DNA from: Rhizophagus sp. LPA8_4_AMF
Lineage: Eukaryota; Glomeromycota; Glomeromycetes; Glomerales; Glomeraceae
Reading direction: 5' to 3'
Length of the DNA stretch: 46,272 nt
NCBI GenBank assembly: GCA_021464525.1
Contig: JADRCO010000168.1
Coordinates: 1-46,272 of the forward strand
The notes below the pieces were generated by a model. It had not been told where the DNA came from. It searched no databases and saw only the letters and a program-made list of their open reading frames with translations. Positions 30,679 through 42,787 of this stretch are shown piece after piece (position 1 is the stretch's first letter; every line of letters begins with the position of its first letter). A program made the translations under genes and the position numbers.

Positions 30679-31536
30679 GATTTTTTCTTTAAAAATATAA
30701 ATTGAAGAAATTTCGTTTATAATGAATAATTAAATTAAAATAATAATGATTTTAAATTTTTTAAAAAAAAATTTAATCTATTTTAAAGTTTTTAAATAGA
30801 TTTATTAACAAAAAAAAATCTGTTAACTTTTCAAAGGAGTGGAAATTTTTATATAAAGGAAAAGAAATTAAATTTTGAAAAAAAAAAAAAAAAATAATTT
30901 ATAGTTAATATACATTAATGTACTTAATTGGAAATGATCGTTTACTAAATAATAATTGATTTGTGTAGAAAATTCTATGCACTTGCTTTGTGTTTCATAA
31001 TTGACCAAAAAATCAATTCCTATAATGATCGTTGAGTTACAATTTGTATTATGCCAAGATCTGTCGATCCACCAAATACTTTGTAGCGACAAATGTGAGA
31101 CGCAGTTTATCACGTGCAATATGTCCACGTGATATTAACGCTTTGATTTGGTAGTAAATGGTAGATAATATATAGTGATATGTCGTTCCTCCTCCTTTTA
31201 CATAAAATAAATAAATATAGTGATATGTCGTCAAAAAAATTGAAAAATTCGCGTCATGTCTTTAAGCGTGTTTTCATATTGTTTGAAATGTCTATTTGGT
31301 TTAACCTGAAACCTGAAGACAAACAAAGATTTTCTAAATTCTGCAGATAAAATTCTCTAATGAATTCTATTAGATTTCACAGTAACAATTGAACTTGATA
31401 ATTTCCTCGTACGTAGAGTATGTCTTAAAGTGTTTTAGTGTTTTAAAATCCTTATCTTTCAAATTCAACTAATAAAATCGAGGAGTTTTGGATAAGGAAA
31501 GAACCAGGAAAAAAAAGAAAAAAAGTTAAAAGGAAT
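30679..31536. other. Intergenic region upstream of fucosyltransferase-like gene
   Basis: AT-rich promoter side of the minus-strand gene, with no ORF supported. A TATAGTGATATGTCGT segment is repeated directly near 31170 and 31213. Confidence 0.5.
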
Positions 31537-33172
31537 ATGAATCTTTACCAAATAGCATTTGAAAGAAAAAGAATTATGCTGCTTCTGAAGTGTATGAAGA
31601 ACAGGTAAGAATTTCGTCATTACTAAACATTAACGAGAAGAATAACGCGACTTTGTTTAAATTGTAGATACTTTTATGGAAAGATGGGAAATTCGACAAC
31701 CTTCGGATCATGCTAGATGTTGGATTTTCCTTCCATTACCTTTTCCCCCTTTTACAACATCACCACATAATCTTGCTACCTCCATTACCTTTTCCCCTTT
31801 TACTTTAATCCACTTAGTCCTCTTATCCTTACTCTTGCCCTAACCATATCGCAATTTTTCCAAAAATAGTAAATATTTTAATATTTGTAAGAAAAGATTT
31901 CTTTCTTGAAACGGATGTTTCAAAAGTATTAGAAGAATACATGGAACCAATTCCAGAAAAAGAAAATATTTAAGGTTAGCTATTCATATGATATTTCATG
32001 AGAGCAATAATTGTTGTGATAATTCTGAAATTTTTTGTACTTGTTGTCCTGTTTATTGGAAAATCCTAGATCTTACTGGTGACCATTAGAAACTGGTTTA
32101 TTTTCTCCAGAATACTACTGATCTGTTATGGTTGATAACTTTAAACAGGAAGTGGTATATCAGAATGTTGTATATCATTTCTTTGTGAGTATTTTGAAAA
32201 TAAATTGCTATGTTGCATTTGGAAGGAGGCTTACTTATTTTATTGCATGTATTACAGATCATTTTTAAGAACAAACATAGTCCCATAACAGAAATCAAAC
32301 CGGAAATTGATAAGCTATTTTCGGAAGATTGAAAAGAAACGCTCAACACAGAGGAAAAGCATGCTATTTTTGTCCTAAAGCATAGTGAAGCATTAGTAAG
32401 TCATATTCACTTTGATTGATCTTCTTATATTACTTTATGTTAACTAATATCAGTACATGACAATATCTTTTGCTACAATCACAAATAAAAGGTATAAATT
32501 TAGAGTCAGAATTTGCTAGTTCTTTCGCGATCTGCACATGATAGGGCTTCTTGATCTAAAGGAGGTGAAATTTAATATGTAAGTTGGAATATTAATTAAA
32601 TACATTTGTATAGTTGTATTCTTATACTTCTTTTTTCCTCCATTACTTCAATTAAAATCTCTCATTTGATGTCAGGTCATTCAGTGGCTAGAGGTGGCCA
32701 AAGATATGAATTTAGTGGAATACTCAAACAAAGAGTAATTGGTCTTAGAAGTAGTGGGCTTCCAAATGCTCATCGGTAAAAGATTTTGAGGATCATTTTG
32801 ATTTAGCTGTAGCTATTTGTAAAAATTTGGGTGCATTTTTCATGTCCAAAGATAAAACTCTGGATGATATTTTACATCGAACATTTGTCAATCTTAGGAT
32901 AAGCAAAAAATTATGATAAAATTAGGAAATTTTGTTATGGACTGTAAGAAGGCGAACATAATTTAGATTTAAGTGGTTCCATAAAACCAATATGTCAAGC
33001 TCCATTCGAACAATCGCTTAGAGGAATTTTACTTTGTAAGTGAAGGTAAATTTAACATATTCATTATTGAACCTATGTAGTCTCTCATCATTTAACATTT
33101 TCGATTTGATTTCAGGCTATCCTTAAAGACATTCGTGAACATGTCAATGATATCGCACTTGGAACTAGATAA
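31537..33172 (+). pseudogene. Decayed multi-exon gene remnant
   Basis: Several protein-like pieces lie in order on the plus strand, separated by intron-like GT..AG stretches, but no continuous frame links them. They include KNYAASEVYEEQ (to a GTAAGA donor at 31602), ILLWKDGKFDNLRIMLD after an AG near 31667, a PEIDKLF piece near 32300, WLEVAKDMNLVEYSNKE near 32683, DHFDLAVAICKNLGAFF near 32793 and AILKDIREHVNDIALGTR to TAA at 33170-33172. Stops and frame changes interrupt most pieces. The order and the surviving splice signals suggest a host gene of a dispersed family that has lost function. I do not recognise a domain. A very divergent active gene with more introns is less likely. Confidence 0.4.
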
Positions 33173-35559
33173 CATCGGTATGATGGGATGAAGTTTAAAA
33201 AATTTAATTATTATTATTACTTTAATGTAAAATCTACGTATGATTATAAATGCCACTTTTGAATAGATTTTAAGCAATAATATCTCAAGTAGTTTTACAG
33301 TGAAATTTACTCAAATTATGTTTTTTTTTTAAAAAAAATATAAACAATTTAAGCGATAAAATTAGTAATAGGAATCTATATTCAAACTAGGAAGATATCT
33401 TTACAGCAAGAAGAAATGATACATATAAATATTAAAAAATTAGAAAAGCAGTTCGCTAGAAGTACTATATGTTAAGTCGGTAATTATAATTAAAGTGTAA
33501 CTCTAATTTAATACATGAAAAATTGAGGATATCCAGTTCTTGCTTGGCGCAATGATAATACACATAAAAGTGGTTTTAGCATAAAATGAATACAAAATAA
33601 TAATATTAGAACAAAGGAATTCGCGAATGATAGAAAAAAAAGTGTCGAATAATAAATTAAAAACAATATATTTAACCTTGATAAAAGTTGTACAACATTC
33701 GTTGGAACTGAGATCCGGTCATTTGTTAAGTATGCTGCCAAGAGAATTTTATTAAATTAAGATATTGTCATTGTGGAATATGATTTAATGAATGGAGAAT
33801 ATCCTCATTATTCATTTTAGAAAGTTAATCATTGAGTAATCATAAATCTATTGTGTTCATAAGTAATTAAAAAGTATCGAGGCAAAAAAAAATCATTGAT
33901 TGAGAAGACAATATTATATAAAGTTTGTACTTTGTACTTGTAGTATTTTCTTTATTTTCTTTATAAATAATAAATAATGAACTATTTGATCTGGAAATGG
34001 GTTTTGTAAAGTAACTAACTAATCAAGAGAAAAAAATTTGTAAAAATGTACAAATATAGAACCCCCGTCCACATCAATTTAAGTATTAAAAACTAATTAG
34101 TTATCAAATCCTTCAGTGATTATTATGGTTTTTACAAATTATGATTAGTTATAAATCAAAAAGATTCTTATGTTAAAAAAGATCACACGAACTCTTTAAA
34201 CCTTCTCTCAACTTCTCTCACCTGTCGACGCGAAGGTTGCACCACTTAAAAAATAAGTCCCAAATAATGAACAGATCCTTACAACCGTAGTTGCATATTT
34301 TTTGGAAAATATGGTAATATTCTCTTCCGTCCTCCTCTTATAATAGGAGAGAATTCTTTTCTCGTATAAAATTTGGTTAGGTAGTATATTTTATTTATAT
34401 TAAATACCCTAGCTATTCAACTGGTAAGCTTCGCAACAAAATGTTGCGAAACTCCTCCTTCTATAGGTCTTTAAAAAGAATTTACTTTCCCCTCATAATA
34501 TTCGGGCGGAAGAGAATTCATAAATTGCAAAAAATAAAGGGAATGTGGGAATTTTTACAAAGACCTTGATTATTAGCATAAAATGATTGGTTCAATACAG
34601 GAATAGCATGAGAATAAAGGCCATGAACAGGTTAACTTTGATTTTGTAAATCATGGTTTACTAGTGGTTTACTATCATACATTATCATTACGGATTCATC
34701 CGTCGGTGATGATGGATGCATCATGGCGTATTTATATCTTTCTTTAAAGAATATAAAGTAAATTATTGATTTTTTTTCACACGAAATTTCTCTTGGCAAT
34801 TGTTAAGAGTTTCTTTAAAGATGAATTTAACCAAAAGAGATATATTTTTGTTTATTTTAAGGTAATAAAAATTCCCGAAGTGGTAAAATAACAAAAAAGA
34901 ATAACTATTAAGTCATCATGATGGCGATAAAATTTAACTAATATATTTATATTTTTTTTGTTGATTTGCAATTTTATTATGCATATTTGCTTGCCCCACG
35001 TTTCACTGTATTTTATTGAAATGTCAAATAAACTGCATCAAATGGTAAAATGGTAAAATGGCTTAATATTTGAGCGAATTTTTTTTGTCCAATAACAAAA
35101 AATGAGACTTTAATTCAATCATAAAACAAAAAAGACTGAAAAAAAAGAGTATACAGTAATTGTATTTTATATTTTTTTTTTTTTAAAAAAAAAAAAAAAA
35201 TTGTACCCACAGTTTTTTTTAAGGCAAAATTATATAAATTTAATTTATTCACAAAGAAAAAAAAATAAAGACCAAATAAATTTTTTGAGCAAAAAAAGCT
35301 CGAGATATTTTTTTTTATTTATGATAATTCAATTATCATCTTTATAAAAATACAAAGAAAATATATGAAATATAAAAATACCGTGATCTATAATTACCCA
35401 ATCACGTAATAAAAAAAAACCATTTTATCTACATTAACTCCATCTAATTTTTTTTTATATATATTAATTTATATGATGCAAAAAAGATTATAAATTTGAT
35501 GAACTTGATAATTAAAAGTTATATGGTATTATAAAGTAAAAATAATTATTTTGTTATAT
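33173..35559. other. Intergenic region, 2.4 kb
   Basis: No supported gene on either strand. It holds a strong hairpin at 34430-34450 and an AT-rich tail downstream of cupredoxin 1 with long A and T runs (around 35170-35330). Confidence 0.55.
34430..34450. repeat. 9-bp hairpin TTCGCAACA / TGTTGCGAA
   Basis: A perfect inverted repeat of nine bases around AAA. It is GC-richer than its surroundings and lies in gene-free DNA. It is too short to be called a terminator or RNA gene. Confidence 0.6.
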
Positions 35560-36193
35560 TTATAAGAAATAAGAGGCAACCATGCACATGCCAGCAACTC
35601 CGGCAACGGCGATAGATTGATAGTTTCGGTTAGCAGCGCTCTTAGGAGCAGCGGCATCAGATGGGGTTGATGGCATAGCAGTTCCGTTGGATGGAGTAGC
35701 ACCACCTCCTGGAGCAGCAGCTTCGCCAAAGATAAGAGTAGCGGCCATACCACCTTTACCAGCTTCACAATGGCCTGGAACACCGCAGTAGATCCAAGTT
35801 TTTCCAGTAGCTTCTTTTGGAACGGGCCAAGTCCATGTTTTTGGTGCTTCGAATGCACCTTCAGAACTGGCAGCATTGGGTTTTGCAGTTTTTGCGCAGG
35901 CAACTAATGAATCAGTTTCGATAATACTGTGTTTACCACTAACCCAAGTAAAGACGATCTATGAATGAAAATTTTATAAAATTAGCAAATTTGGTTTTTC
36001 TAATTTTTTTTTTTAATAAAAGCGATTAATTAAATTGCAAAATACATACATTGTCACCAGGCATGGCATTAATCTTTGCTGGTTCGAAAATATTTTCTCC
36101 TTTAGCACCTCCAACTTTAACTGGAACATCAGCTGCTTGAGAGAAAGAAGCAAGACTAGCGACGAATAAGATGGTAGCGAAAGTAGTTTTCAT
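35560..36193 (-). CDS. Secreted cupredoxin 1, probably GPI-anchored
   Basis: Blue-copper-type extracellular protein, 180 residues. Two exons: 36193-36050 and 35958-35560. Signal peptide 1-20 (MKTTFATILFVASLASFSQA). The cupredoxin fold spans about 22-125: VFTWVSGKHSI gives the first His (H58), and WIYCGVPGHCEAGKGGM gives C106, H111 and M119. C69 and C112 probably form the usual disulfide. A Pro/Ala/Ser/Thr-rich linker (128-155) and a hydrophobic C-terminal tail (SIAVAGVAGMCMVASYFL) suggest GPI anchoring at the cell wall or membrane. Met lies eight residues after the His instead of five as in most fungal and plant relatives, with Lys116 at the usual place. Codon use is GC-richer than the neighbours, which fits high expression. 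Function (copper binding, electron transfer, cell-wall redox) is inferred from the family. Confidence 0.9.
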
Positions 36194-37136
36194 TTTGATT
36201 GATTTGATTTTTTTAAAAAGGTGAAAGAAATATGTAAATTTTTTATCAAAAAAAATTGTTTTTTATGTATTTAATTTTTTTTTGAAATTTTGAGAGGATG
36301 CAGAACCCTGTATTTATAAGTAAAATTTCAATAAATAATTTATTTTTCTTTTGGTTAAAATCCTTTGTTTCATACTATATTGTAAAAAGCTTAGACGATA
36401 AGGTATATTCTTTGACTGTTGTGGAAATGTAAGAAATGCATAAAGTGAAACAAATATTAATTTCATTTGTACTATTTTCCAAAAACGGTATGTTTGCGTT
36501 ATTAATTTTAATTATGTATACAAAAAAAAAAAATAAATTGTTTCAAATGGCCGAACACAAATTTTATTGAACACAACAGGGTAATTTATTATTGTGTGTA
36601 AAACAGAAAAAAAATTTATTTATTTTTTTTTAATTTAAAAATATATAAATAAAATATAAATAATTATATAAATAAAATTTTTTCTTTGTTTGTGCTATTT
36701 AGAATATGGAGTTACAAAATATTCTTTGGCTGGAAATTTCCTAAAAAGTAAAATAAGATTTATAACATACCTTATTAAGGGAAGCTAATGACCAAATTTA
36801 ATATAATAATAATATAATTGTTCGGATTTTTATTACTACAATAGTCGGTCGAATGTTCGGACGAGAGAATTCCAAGAAACGTCCGCCCTATTACCAACGA
36901 TGACATATGACATAATTATATTCTCAAAAGCATTGAATTAATTAAAATATATTTCTTTTATTAATATGTAGTTAAATTATTAAAATAATTTCAAAATAGC
37001 AAAATACTGCAATTATATCTACAAATCTACATACAAACCACAACGAACAATATTAAATAAATTAAATTGTATCCTAATTAAAGGTTAAATGCAAAATTAT
37101 TAAATAAAGAAATTCTGTTGTAAAATCCCCCTTTTT
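36194..37136. other. Intergenic region between the cupredoxins
   Basis: AT-rich 0.9 kb holding the cupredoxin 1 promoter and the 3' flank of cupredoxin 2. A GC-richer patch near 36845-36900 (GGTCGAATGTTCGGACGAGA) has no assigned role. No ORF. Confidence 0.55.
36311..36318 (-). promoter_or_regulatory. TATA box of cupredoxin 1
   Basis: TATAAATA on the minus strand, about 120 bases upstream of the ATG at 36193, followed by an A/T-rich leader. Confidence 0.45.
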
Positions 37137-37745
37137 TTACAACCAAGAGATAAAGCTTGAAACCAAAGTACCAAAACTTAAAGCAATAAATGATTTTGGC
37201 ATTGTAATAGCATCCGAGGTTTGATTGCTTGTAACTTTGATAACTCCTTTCATACCAGATGCGCAATGTTGATCAACACTGCAGTGAAACCAGATATTTC
37301 CTGATGTTTGACTTATTGTAACGGTAAATTCTTTTGACGGAGGATTGACTTCTGATTGAACTTTTTTATTAAGAAAGAAATATTTAAAATAAAGAAATTT
37401 TATATAAAGAAAGTTATTAACTAATTAAATTTCACTTACAAGCATTAGGTTCAGTTGATTTTTCGCAAGAATCAGCTTTATTAGATTGGACGACATCATG
37501 ATTTCCTGATACAAATTTGAACAGAACCTAAAAAAAGAAGGAATTGATAAGCCCAAAATTTAAACGTATACGAAAAGAAGTAAAGTTTTATTTGTAAATA
37601 CCGAATCACCAGTCACGGCTTTAATATTATTTGGAAAAAATTGTAATTTATTATCAGAACCAACTTCAACTACTATGGTGGCTGATTGGATGAGAGTAAC
37701 AAGAGCAGCCAAAATAACAATGATGGTAAAAATTTCTTTATTCAT
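37137..37745 (-). CDS. Secreted cupredoxin 2, probably GPI-anchored
   Basis: Tandem relative of cupredoxin 1, same strand, 151 residues. Three exons: 37745-37602, 37527-37440, 37360-37137. Signal peptide about 1-21 (ILAALVTLIQSA). The copper fold has FKFVSGNHDV (H58) and WFHCSVDQHCASGMKGVI (C104, H109, M114), the canonical Cys-x4-His-x4-Met loop. C69 and C110 probably pair. The C-terminal hydrophobic tail (SFIALSFGTLVSSFISWL) after a short linker suggests a GPI anchor. The first exon is 48 codons in both paralogs and the first intron is at the same place; the second intron is unique to this copy. A TATAAATT lies about 100 bases upstream of the ATG. The last acceptor (AAAAAAG) is weak but gives the only frame with the copper loop. 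Confidence 0.88.
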
Positions 37746-39418
37746 TTTTTTGATTGAAAAAAAAAGAATTGTTGTTAAATTTTTTTTTAAAGAGAGATTT
37801 GGATTTTTTTGTGAAAGGTCGTTAATGTTAGATTCTTCTCTTAAATAATTTATATCATACTAATTTCTTAGGCTTGAAAGACGCGAATTCTTTGGGCGTT
37901 TGCTTATTTGACTAAGTAGTATAAGCGAAAAACCGAGCCATTTGACAAAAATTTCCAAATTTAGGATATTAATTGCCAAAAAAAGATTATGGTTTGTTGA
38001 TTTTCACAATTTTTCATGATTTTTTACGAATTTTTTTTTTTTAAAATACAAAAATGTCAATGAAGTTGTAATCCAAAAAGTCATATGCGTAATACGCATT
38101 CGATATATTTAGTATAATAATAATAATAAAAAAATAATTATTTGTTATTTGATTATAAATTATATAATAATAACTAATTATTATATAATAATAAGGATTA
38201 TATCTATTATTCTACTTAACTGTAAAAGGGTTAGAATAAATTTAAATTTATATCTCGTGGCAAATATTCATGAAACACAACTTAAAACTCCCCCTAACTC
38301 CAACCTAAAATCTTAACTCATTTAGGAGAGATTGATAAATTATTTTCGAAATTCTAATTGTTTAAAAAATATTTCCAATGGCAATATAACCTTTTGTTTC
38401 ACAAAAAATAATTTACATTAAAAACCAATCATTTATAAAGTTACCGATTTACTAATTTTTCTTAATTTTCTTAATTTAAAATTATTTCTTAATCGGTATC
38501 AATTTTTTTGTTTCACACTTTGACTTAAAACTGAAAGTCAAACTAAAAATCCCGCATTTCCTTAACAATGATAAGCAAAAATGCCTCAATTAGGGTCTTT
38601 GATAGAAAGATTTTTTTTTTCTCTCCTTTAAAGTTTAATACACTTGTGTAAATTATGGGGGCTGTTTTACAGTTCGAGCATATTATATGATTATAGTACA
38701 CAAATTTGGTACTTATTCCACAAGAGACAAAGGTTTATGCAAGATTAGGGTAATAATAACAAATTATGAATTTTATGAATTTAATAAATTTGTATAAGCT
38801 TGGATTGAATCGACCCCGGTCGGTCCATAATCAAAATCCGGTTAAACCTTCCAATGTTTTACAACATTAATTTTATTTATTATTATACCTATCTTTATAT
38901 AATCTTAATAAATGTCTTAAAAATTCGGTAATTAACGGAACCCGTTTAATTTAATTTAATCAACGACGATTTGTTTGTTTTATTTATTCTTTTTCGAAAA
39001 GTATTTTTAATTCATAAATTTTTTAAAATTATTTTTTTTATTCCGTCTTGGAATTTCTTCACTGCTGTACTCGAAAAAAAATATTATTATTGTCACTGTA
39101 TAACAATACTTTTCGCTTAATTCGATTTTATGATTTAACTTTTTTCAGTTTAAATAATGACACAGCATACACTGCATTGGTGCGTAGATCGTGTTATAGA
39201 TAAACATATTATTTTTTATTAAATGCTTTTAATCGACATATATCCATTCGGTGGACATTGCCGCGATTATTAAAAATTTTCGGAACCAAGTTACCCAAAA
39301 AGACTTATCTGCTGTAACCTTTGTATAACTTTGTTATAATCTATGATCTACATCTAACTTTTTTTTTTCTTCCCAGTTTTTTTATTGAACATTTCTTCTT
39401 TAAAAGATAATCGAAGAA
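37746..39418. other. Intergenic region, cupredoxin 2 to GNAT gene
   Basis: This is the divergent upstream region of cupredoxin 2 (-) and the acetyltransferase (+). It is AT-rich with simple runs (TAATAATAA near 38110-38200); no gene or clear element seen. Confidence 0.55.
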
Positions 39419-40237
39419 ATGTCGGTTAATGATAATTATGATTTTAATTTCATTCTAGATTCTGTTACATTAACAGGAAAAAGAATTCGCCTTGAACCAT
39501 TAATTGTATGTACAGTATTAAATTATTTTTATATTATGTCTTGGCTTTGAATAATTAAAAATTACTAATTATGAAATATATTATTATTAAGCCATCTGTT
39601 CATGCAGCAGAATTGTATGAAGTTTCACATGTAAATCCCGAAGCGAAAAAAGTTTTTGATTATCTTCCGTATGGTCCATTTAATACTTACGAAGATTTTT
39701 TGAATTTTTTAAATAGTCCAAACACAAAAGGTGATAAGCATACACTTTTATTTTGTATTATTGATATTGTTTCGGAGAAGAAGATCGGAATTGCTGGGTA
39801 AAAGTATAATATATTATTACTATACTAATTTTATCAATCATTATAATACAAAGTATATTAAATGTTTTTTTACATTTAGTTATTTAGATACACATCCAAT
39901 TCATAAAAAAATTGAAATTGGTCATATATGGATCATACCATCATTTCAACGAACATATGCTAATACAGAAACAAATTTTCTTTTATTACAATATATATTT
40001 GAATCTCTTCAATATCTTAGAGTTACATGGAAATGTCATTCTAAAAATCTTAAATCACGTAGAGCTGCTGAAAGATTAGGTTTTAAATTTGAAGGAACTT
40101 TAAGAAATCATTATTTAATTAAAAAAGTTATTAATGGATCTGAATTTATTGATAAAAGAAATTCTGATTATTTATCAATTATAGATAGTGAATGGGAGGA
40201 TGTAAAAAAAAATTTATTAGAAAAATTAAAAATATAA
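39419..40237 (+). CDS. GNAT N-acetyltransferase (RimJ/RimL-like)
   Basis: Acetyl-CoA-dependent N-acetyltransferase of the Acetyltransf_3 branch, 216 residues, substrate unknown, probably cytosolic. Three exons: 39419-39505, 39592-39797, 39880-40237, phases consistent (donors GTATGT and GTAAAA). The start LTGKRIRLEPL is the typical first strand. KIGIAGYLDTHPIHKKIEIG followed by HIWIIPSFQRTYANTET forms the central strands and motif A. It has the QRTxAxTE form of this subfamily in place of the canonical Q/RxxGxG/A. RVTWKCHSKNLKSRRAAERL and GFKFEGTLRNHYLIKK are the conserved C-terminal blocks; the DSEW near the end is also typical. Bacterial and fungal proteins of this kind are very alike, so old transfer is possible. 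The two introns show that the gene is now nuclear. Confidence 0.92.
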
Positions 40238-41670
40238 TAAATAATAATACTATGGATAATTTAAAATAATAGAAGTATAATTCTATATTACTTCTTTTTT
40301 TTTTTCTGTAACTTTGTGTAATATAATAAATAAAAAATTTGAGCAAATTTTCGTGTAAAAATTGATAAGGTGTCGTACTTAGGTGTACACTGTAATAAAG
40401 TTTTCTTAAATTCGCGATTTCAAATATCACGAATTCTTTTAGAGACCAACGTAATTAAACGCGCGTGACATCAGAACTTCTAACTTTAATTGAATGAATT
40501 GAAAATGTGATATATAAATTTTAGTCGAAATCATTACTTTATTCCCAAGTGAAAGAATTCTTTATCATCTTTGCTTTCGAATTAATTAAAAGTATAATTG
40601 CATAGAAAAAAAAATATCGATAAATTTGAGTGATAGAAAAACTGAAATGTGAAACCTCTCGGTTCACTTACTGTAATATTACTTAATGTTTACAAAAATT
40701 AATCGTAAGCAAAACTTTCGTTTTTTTTTTTTTTGATGTACAAATACGCTTATTCGAAAACGGTAAATTACAATAAAATTATTATTGCACCTAATTCGGT
40801 TTTCCGTGATTTTTTCGTAATGCTCCGTGAGTTACCATTAAATAATTGTTCTCCTGCAGCTTGAATCTTCTTCAAGTTCTCCCCGCTCCGAAAGACCAAA
40901 ACTCGAATTTTCGATTCGCAATTCGCTTCACACATTTCCGTGTACAGATAATTACTTACATGATATATACTCAAAAAGTCTCGTAGCGCCATTAGATTTT
41001 TATTGAATTATTATTAATATTTATCGGTTTAACGGAACCGTTCATAGTAAAAGTCCGGAAACTACTGTATCTACGGTACACAATCACAATAATCATGTGT
41101 TAGACCAAAGAGCAATAAATTTTTATTATTGGTTATGAAAATTCTTTTATGTAATTTGGTTATCAACATTCTAATAAAGGTTCAATCTAGAAATAATTTT
41201 TTATATTTTTGATGAAAGCCAGTGGCACTATTCTTAGAATAAAGTATTGATTAAAGAAAGAAGAAGAAGAAACTGGAAATACTGTAACACTTATGGAAGA
41301 GATAGTAAATAAGAGTTTTGGAAAACTTTATCCAAAGGTTCATATGCACAACATTTTACATATTTCTTTTAAAAAAAAAAAGAATCATAAATTCAATTAA
41401 TTGAATCAGAATAAATGGCTACTATTATACATTATAATTAAATAGATCAACAAATTAAAAGTGGTATTGAAAAATTATTATATAAGTAAAAAATAAAAAA
41501 TATAATGATGGTGAAACTGTTAATAGCAATGATAATATAGTATAAAGATATTGGTAGCAATAATAAAGACAATAATATTAGCAATAATAAAGATGAAATA
41601 TAATAATATTCTTTAAATTTTTAGGTGCTTATTTCAATTATATTTAGATATTACTTAATGCAGCAAAATT

Positions 41671-41898
41671 ACATGAGTTTTAAGCCTTTATAATATGATA
41701 AATAAATGAAATATAGTAAAAATTATAAATTGAATATTAAATTATATATTTATTCCATAACTGAATTTAATTAAAATAACATTTCAGCATGAGATTTAAG
41801 CTTTCACAATATGATAAATAAATGAAATATAGTAATAATTATAAATTGAATATCAAATTATATATTTATTCCATTACTTAATTTAATTAAAATATTAT
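41671..41898. repeat. Tandem duplication, 116-bp period
   Basis: Two adjacent copies begin ACATGAGTTTTAAGC at 41671 and GCATGAGATTTAAGC at 41787. They share ATATGATAAATAAATGAAAT, and later ATTATATATTTATTCCAT and AATTTAATTAAAATA, with few mismatches. Confidence 0.8.
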
Positions 41899-42542
41899 TC
41901 CTACTATTTTAATATATCTTTTATTATAATAGAATTTTTTTAACTTAAAAAGATTGTTGCCAAATATAACTTTCATTAATGAATTTATCTTATAAAATTA
42001 ATATTTTTTTTTGGAATTCAATTAATAATTATTTAAATAAAATATAAACTTATAATTTCTAGAAAAGAATTATATTTTTCATAAGGATTATTATACCTAA
42101 GAAAATCTGTTTCATATATAATCTATTTATATAAAAAAAATGGTTATTAATTAATAATAAATATATAGGATCTTATTATAGATAATAGATAGATAATATT
42201 AATATAGTTTAATTTATATTTACTTTATGTAATTTTTGACTAATTTCTGTACTAATAAATTTATAAATATGCTGCAATTAAAAAAAGAAAGAAGAAAATT
42301 ACAAATATATATTAATTAAAAATATTATAAATTATTTAAAATAAAATTTTGATTTTAAAAATATAATTACAATTATAAAAAAAATTTATTTATATATATT
42401 AAACAATTTATTGTTTTATTTTTATTCTGAAATAAGCTGAAAAGACACATCTAAAACAAAATCAGATGAAAAAATTACATGCTAAGATTTTGATGTGATA
42501 TATTATATATATTTATACTAGGGAAACAGAAGCTGTTGTAGG

Positions 42543-42787
42543 TCTGGAGCAAAAAATTTTCACTTGTTTATCTATCTTTGTTTATCTTTTTTTATTCATC
42601 AAATGTAGCACAAAATTTTAGTGACGTGACAACAAATATATTTCAGGAAGTTCCAAAAGGAAATAACATGAAGTGTGTGATTATTCAAAAAAGGAAATTG
42701 TTATCATTTTTGTGGAAGGACGGTTTTCAGGGGATAAACATTTTTTACATTTTCGTCTCTAGAGATAGTCTTCCGCTTTGCTCCAGA
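42543..42787. mobile_element. Possible inverted-repeat element
   Basis: TCTGGAGCAAA at 42543-42553 is exactly matched in inverted form by TTTGCTCCAGA at 42777-42787. The 245-bp span is less AT-biased than its surroundings and partly open on the plus strand (42578-42790), but nothing is recognisable in it. There is no target duplication, so the element call is tentative. Confidence 0.35.

Noticed and set aside
32098-32349. 83-codon minus-strand frame within the decayed gene
   Set aside because: It is antisense to plus-strand pieces that are ordered with splice-like signals.
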